Positions 4,998 through 5,177 of a stretch of DNA of 5,177 nucleotides are shown in pieces. Where the stretch lies: positions 5,879 to 11,055 of the forward strand of contig DDBK01000073.1 of assembly GCA_002333095.1 (NCBI GenBank), in the 5' to 3' direction. The notes under the pieces were generated by a model. The model had not been told where the DNA came from. It searched no databases and saw only the letters and a program-made list of their open reading frames with translations. The stretch is from Cellvibrionales bacterium UBA2034. GTDB taxonomy: Bacteria; Pseudomonadota; Gammaproteobacteria; Pseudomonadales; UBA7239. A program made the translations under genes and the position numbers. Position 1 is the stretch's first letter; each line of letters begins with the position of its first letter.

Positions 4998-5177
4998 GCA
5001 TCATCACCATTGCCGCTGCACAACATGCCATCCAGCCAGCCGATTGCTGGCTGGATTTTGCGGCATTGGCTGAACAGCAAGCATCAACCGCGGCGGGGGC
5101 AGAGCTGCTGGTGTTTGCCGAGTACGGCAGTATGGGGCTGGTTGCTGCACTCGCGGCACATGAACGCGCAACGCTCG
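4994..5177 (+). CDS. Carbon-nitrogen hydrolase (nitrilase superfamily), N-terminal 61 residues (3' end outside window)
   Basis: The frame opens at ATG 4994, overlapping the GNAT stop, and runs to the window edge. It begins MSIITIAAAQHAIQPADCW, the usual first beta-strand of the nitrilase fold. Residues 35-47 read GAELLVFAEYGSM, the block holding the first catalytic residue, Glu43, of the Glu-Lys-Cys triad. Most family members have Pro before this Glu; here it is Ala42. The Lys and Cys segments lie beyond the window. The superfamily hydrolyses amides, nitriles or carbamoyl groups in small molecules; a full protein would be around 280-300 residues. GGGG or AAGG just before the ATG may serve as ribosome-binding site, and coupling to GNAT translation is likely. 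Substrate unknown. Confidence 0.83.
   Translation, partial: MSIITIAAAQHAIQPADCWLDFAALAEQQASTAAGAELLVFAEYGSMGLVAALAAHERATL

Overview
The window reads as an ordinary chromosomal segment of a gammaproteobacterium. The main evidence is the left end: sdhE and ygfX overlap on the minus strand and are divergent from ygfZ, an arrangement known from Escherichia coli and relatives. The remaining genes (a membrane-anchored Hanks-type kinase, a soluble cytochrome P450, and a GNAT/carbon-nitrogen hydrolase pair) are not enteric-like. They would suit a free-living environmental or marine gammaproteobacterium, but I cannot name a genus from sequence alone. No transposase, integrase, phage gene, RNA gene or CRISPR array is visible.

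Layout: ygfX (minus, 5' part only) and sdhE (minus) overlap by 29 bases and form an operon reading leftward out of the window. A 64-base divergent region separates them from ygfZ (plus). ygfZ runs convergently into a serine/threonine protein kinase gene (minus), leaving only 10 bases between the stop codons. Upstream of the kinase, on the same strand, is a cytochrome P450 gene. The 77 bases between P450 and kinase hold a textbook intrinsic terminator hairpin whose 3' arm is also the kinase's Shine-Dalgarno sequence, plus a plausible sigma70-type promoter. A divergent region of 135 bases with a small nested inverted repeat then separates the P450 from a plus-strand operon. That operon is a GNAT acetyltransferase overlapping (ATGA) the start of a carbon-nitrogen hydrolase cut by the window edge.

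How the genes fit together: SdhE (flavinylation of succinate dehydrogenase/fumarate reductase) and YgfZ (folate-dependent support of iron-sulphur enzymes) are both maturation factors for respiratory and redox enzymes. The GNAT and hydrolase are probably co-translated and act on a shared, unknown substrate. No redox partner for the P450 and no substrate or phosphatase for the kinase is present, so their roles cannot be read from context.

The most interesting feature is the P450-kinase junction (about 2815-2879). One hairpin appears to end P450 transcription and hide the kinase ribosome-binding site in read-through RNA. The kinase's own predicted promoter would start RNA inside the 5' arm, leaving the Shine-Dalgarno free. 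This is an inference from sequence and is readily testable.
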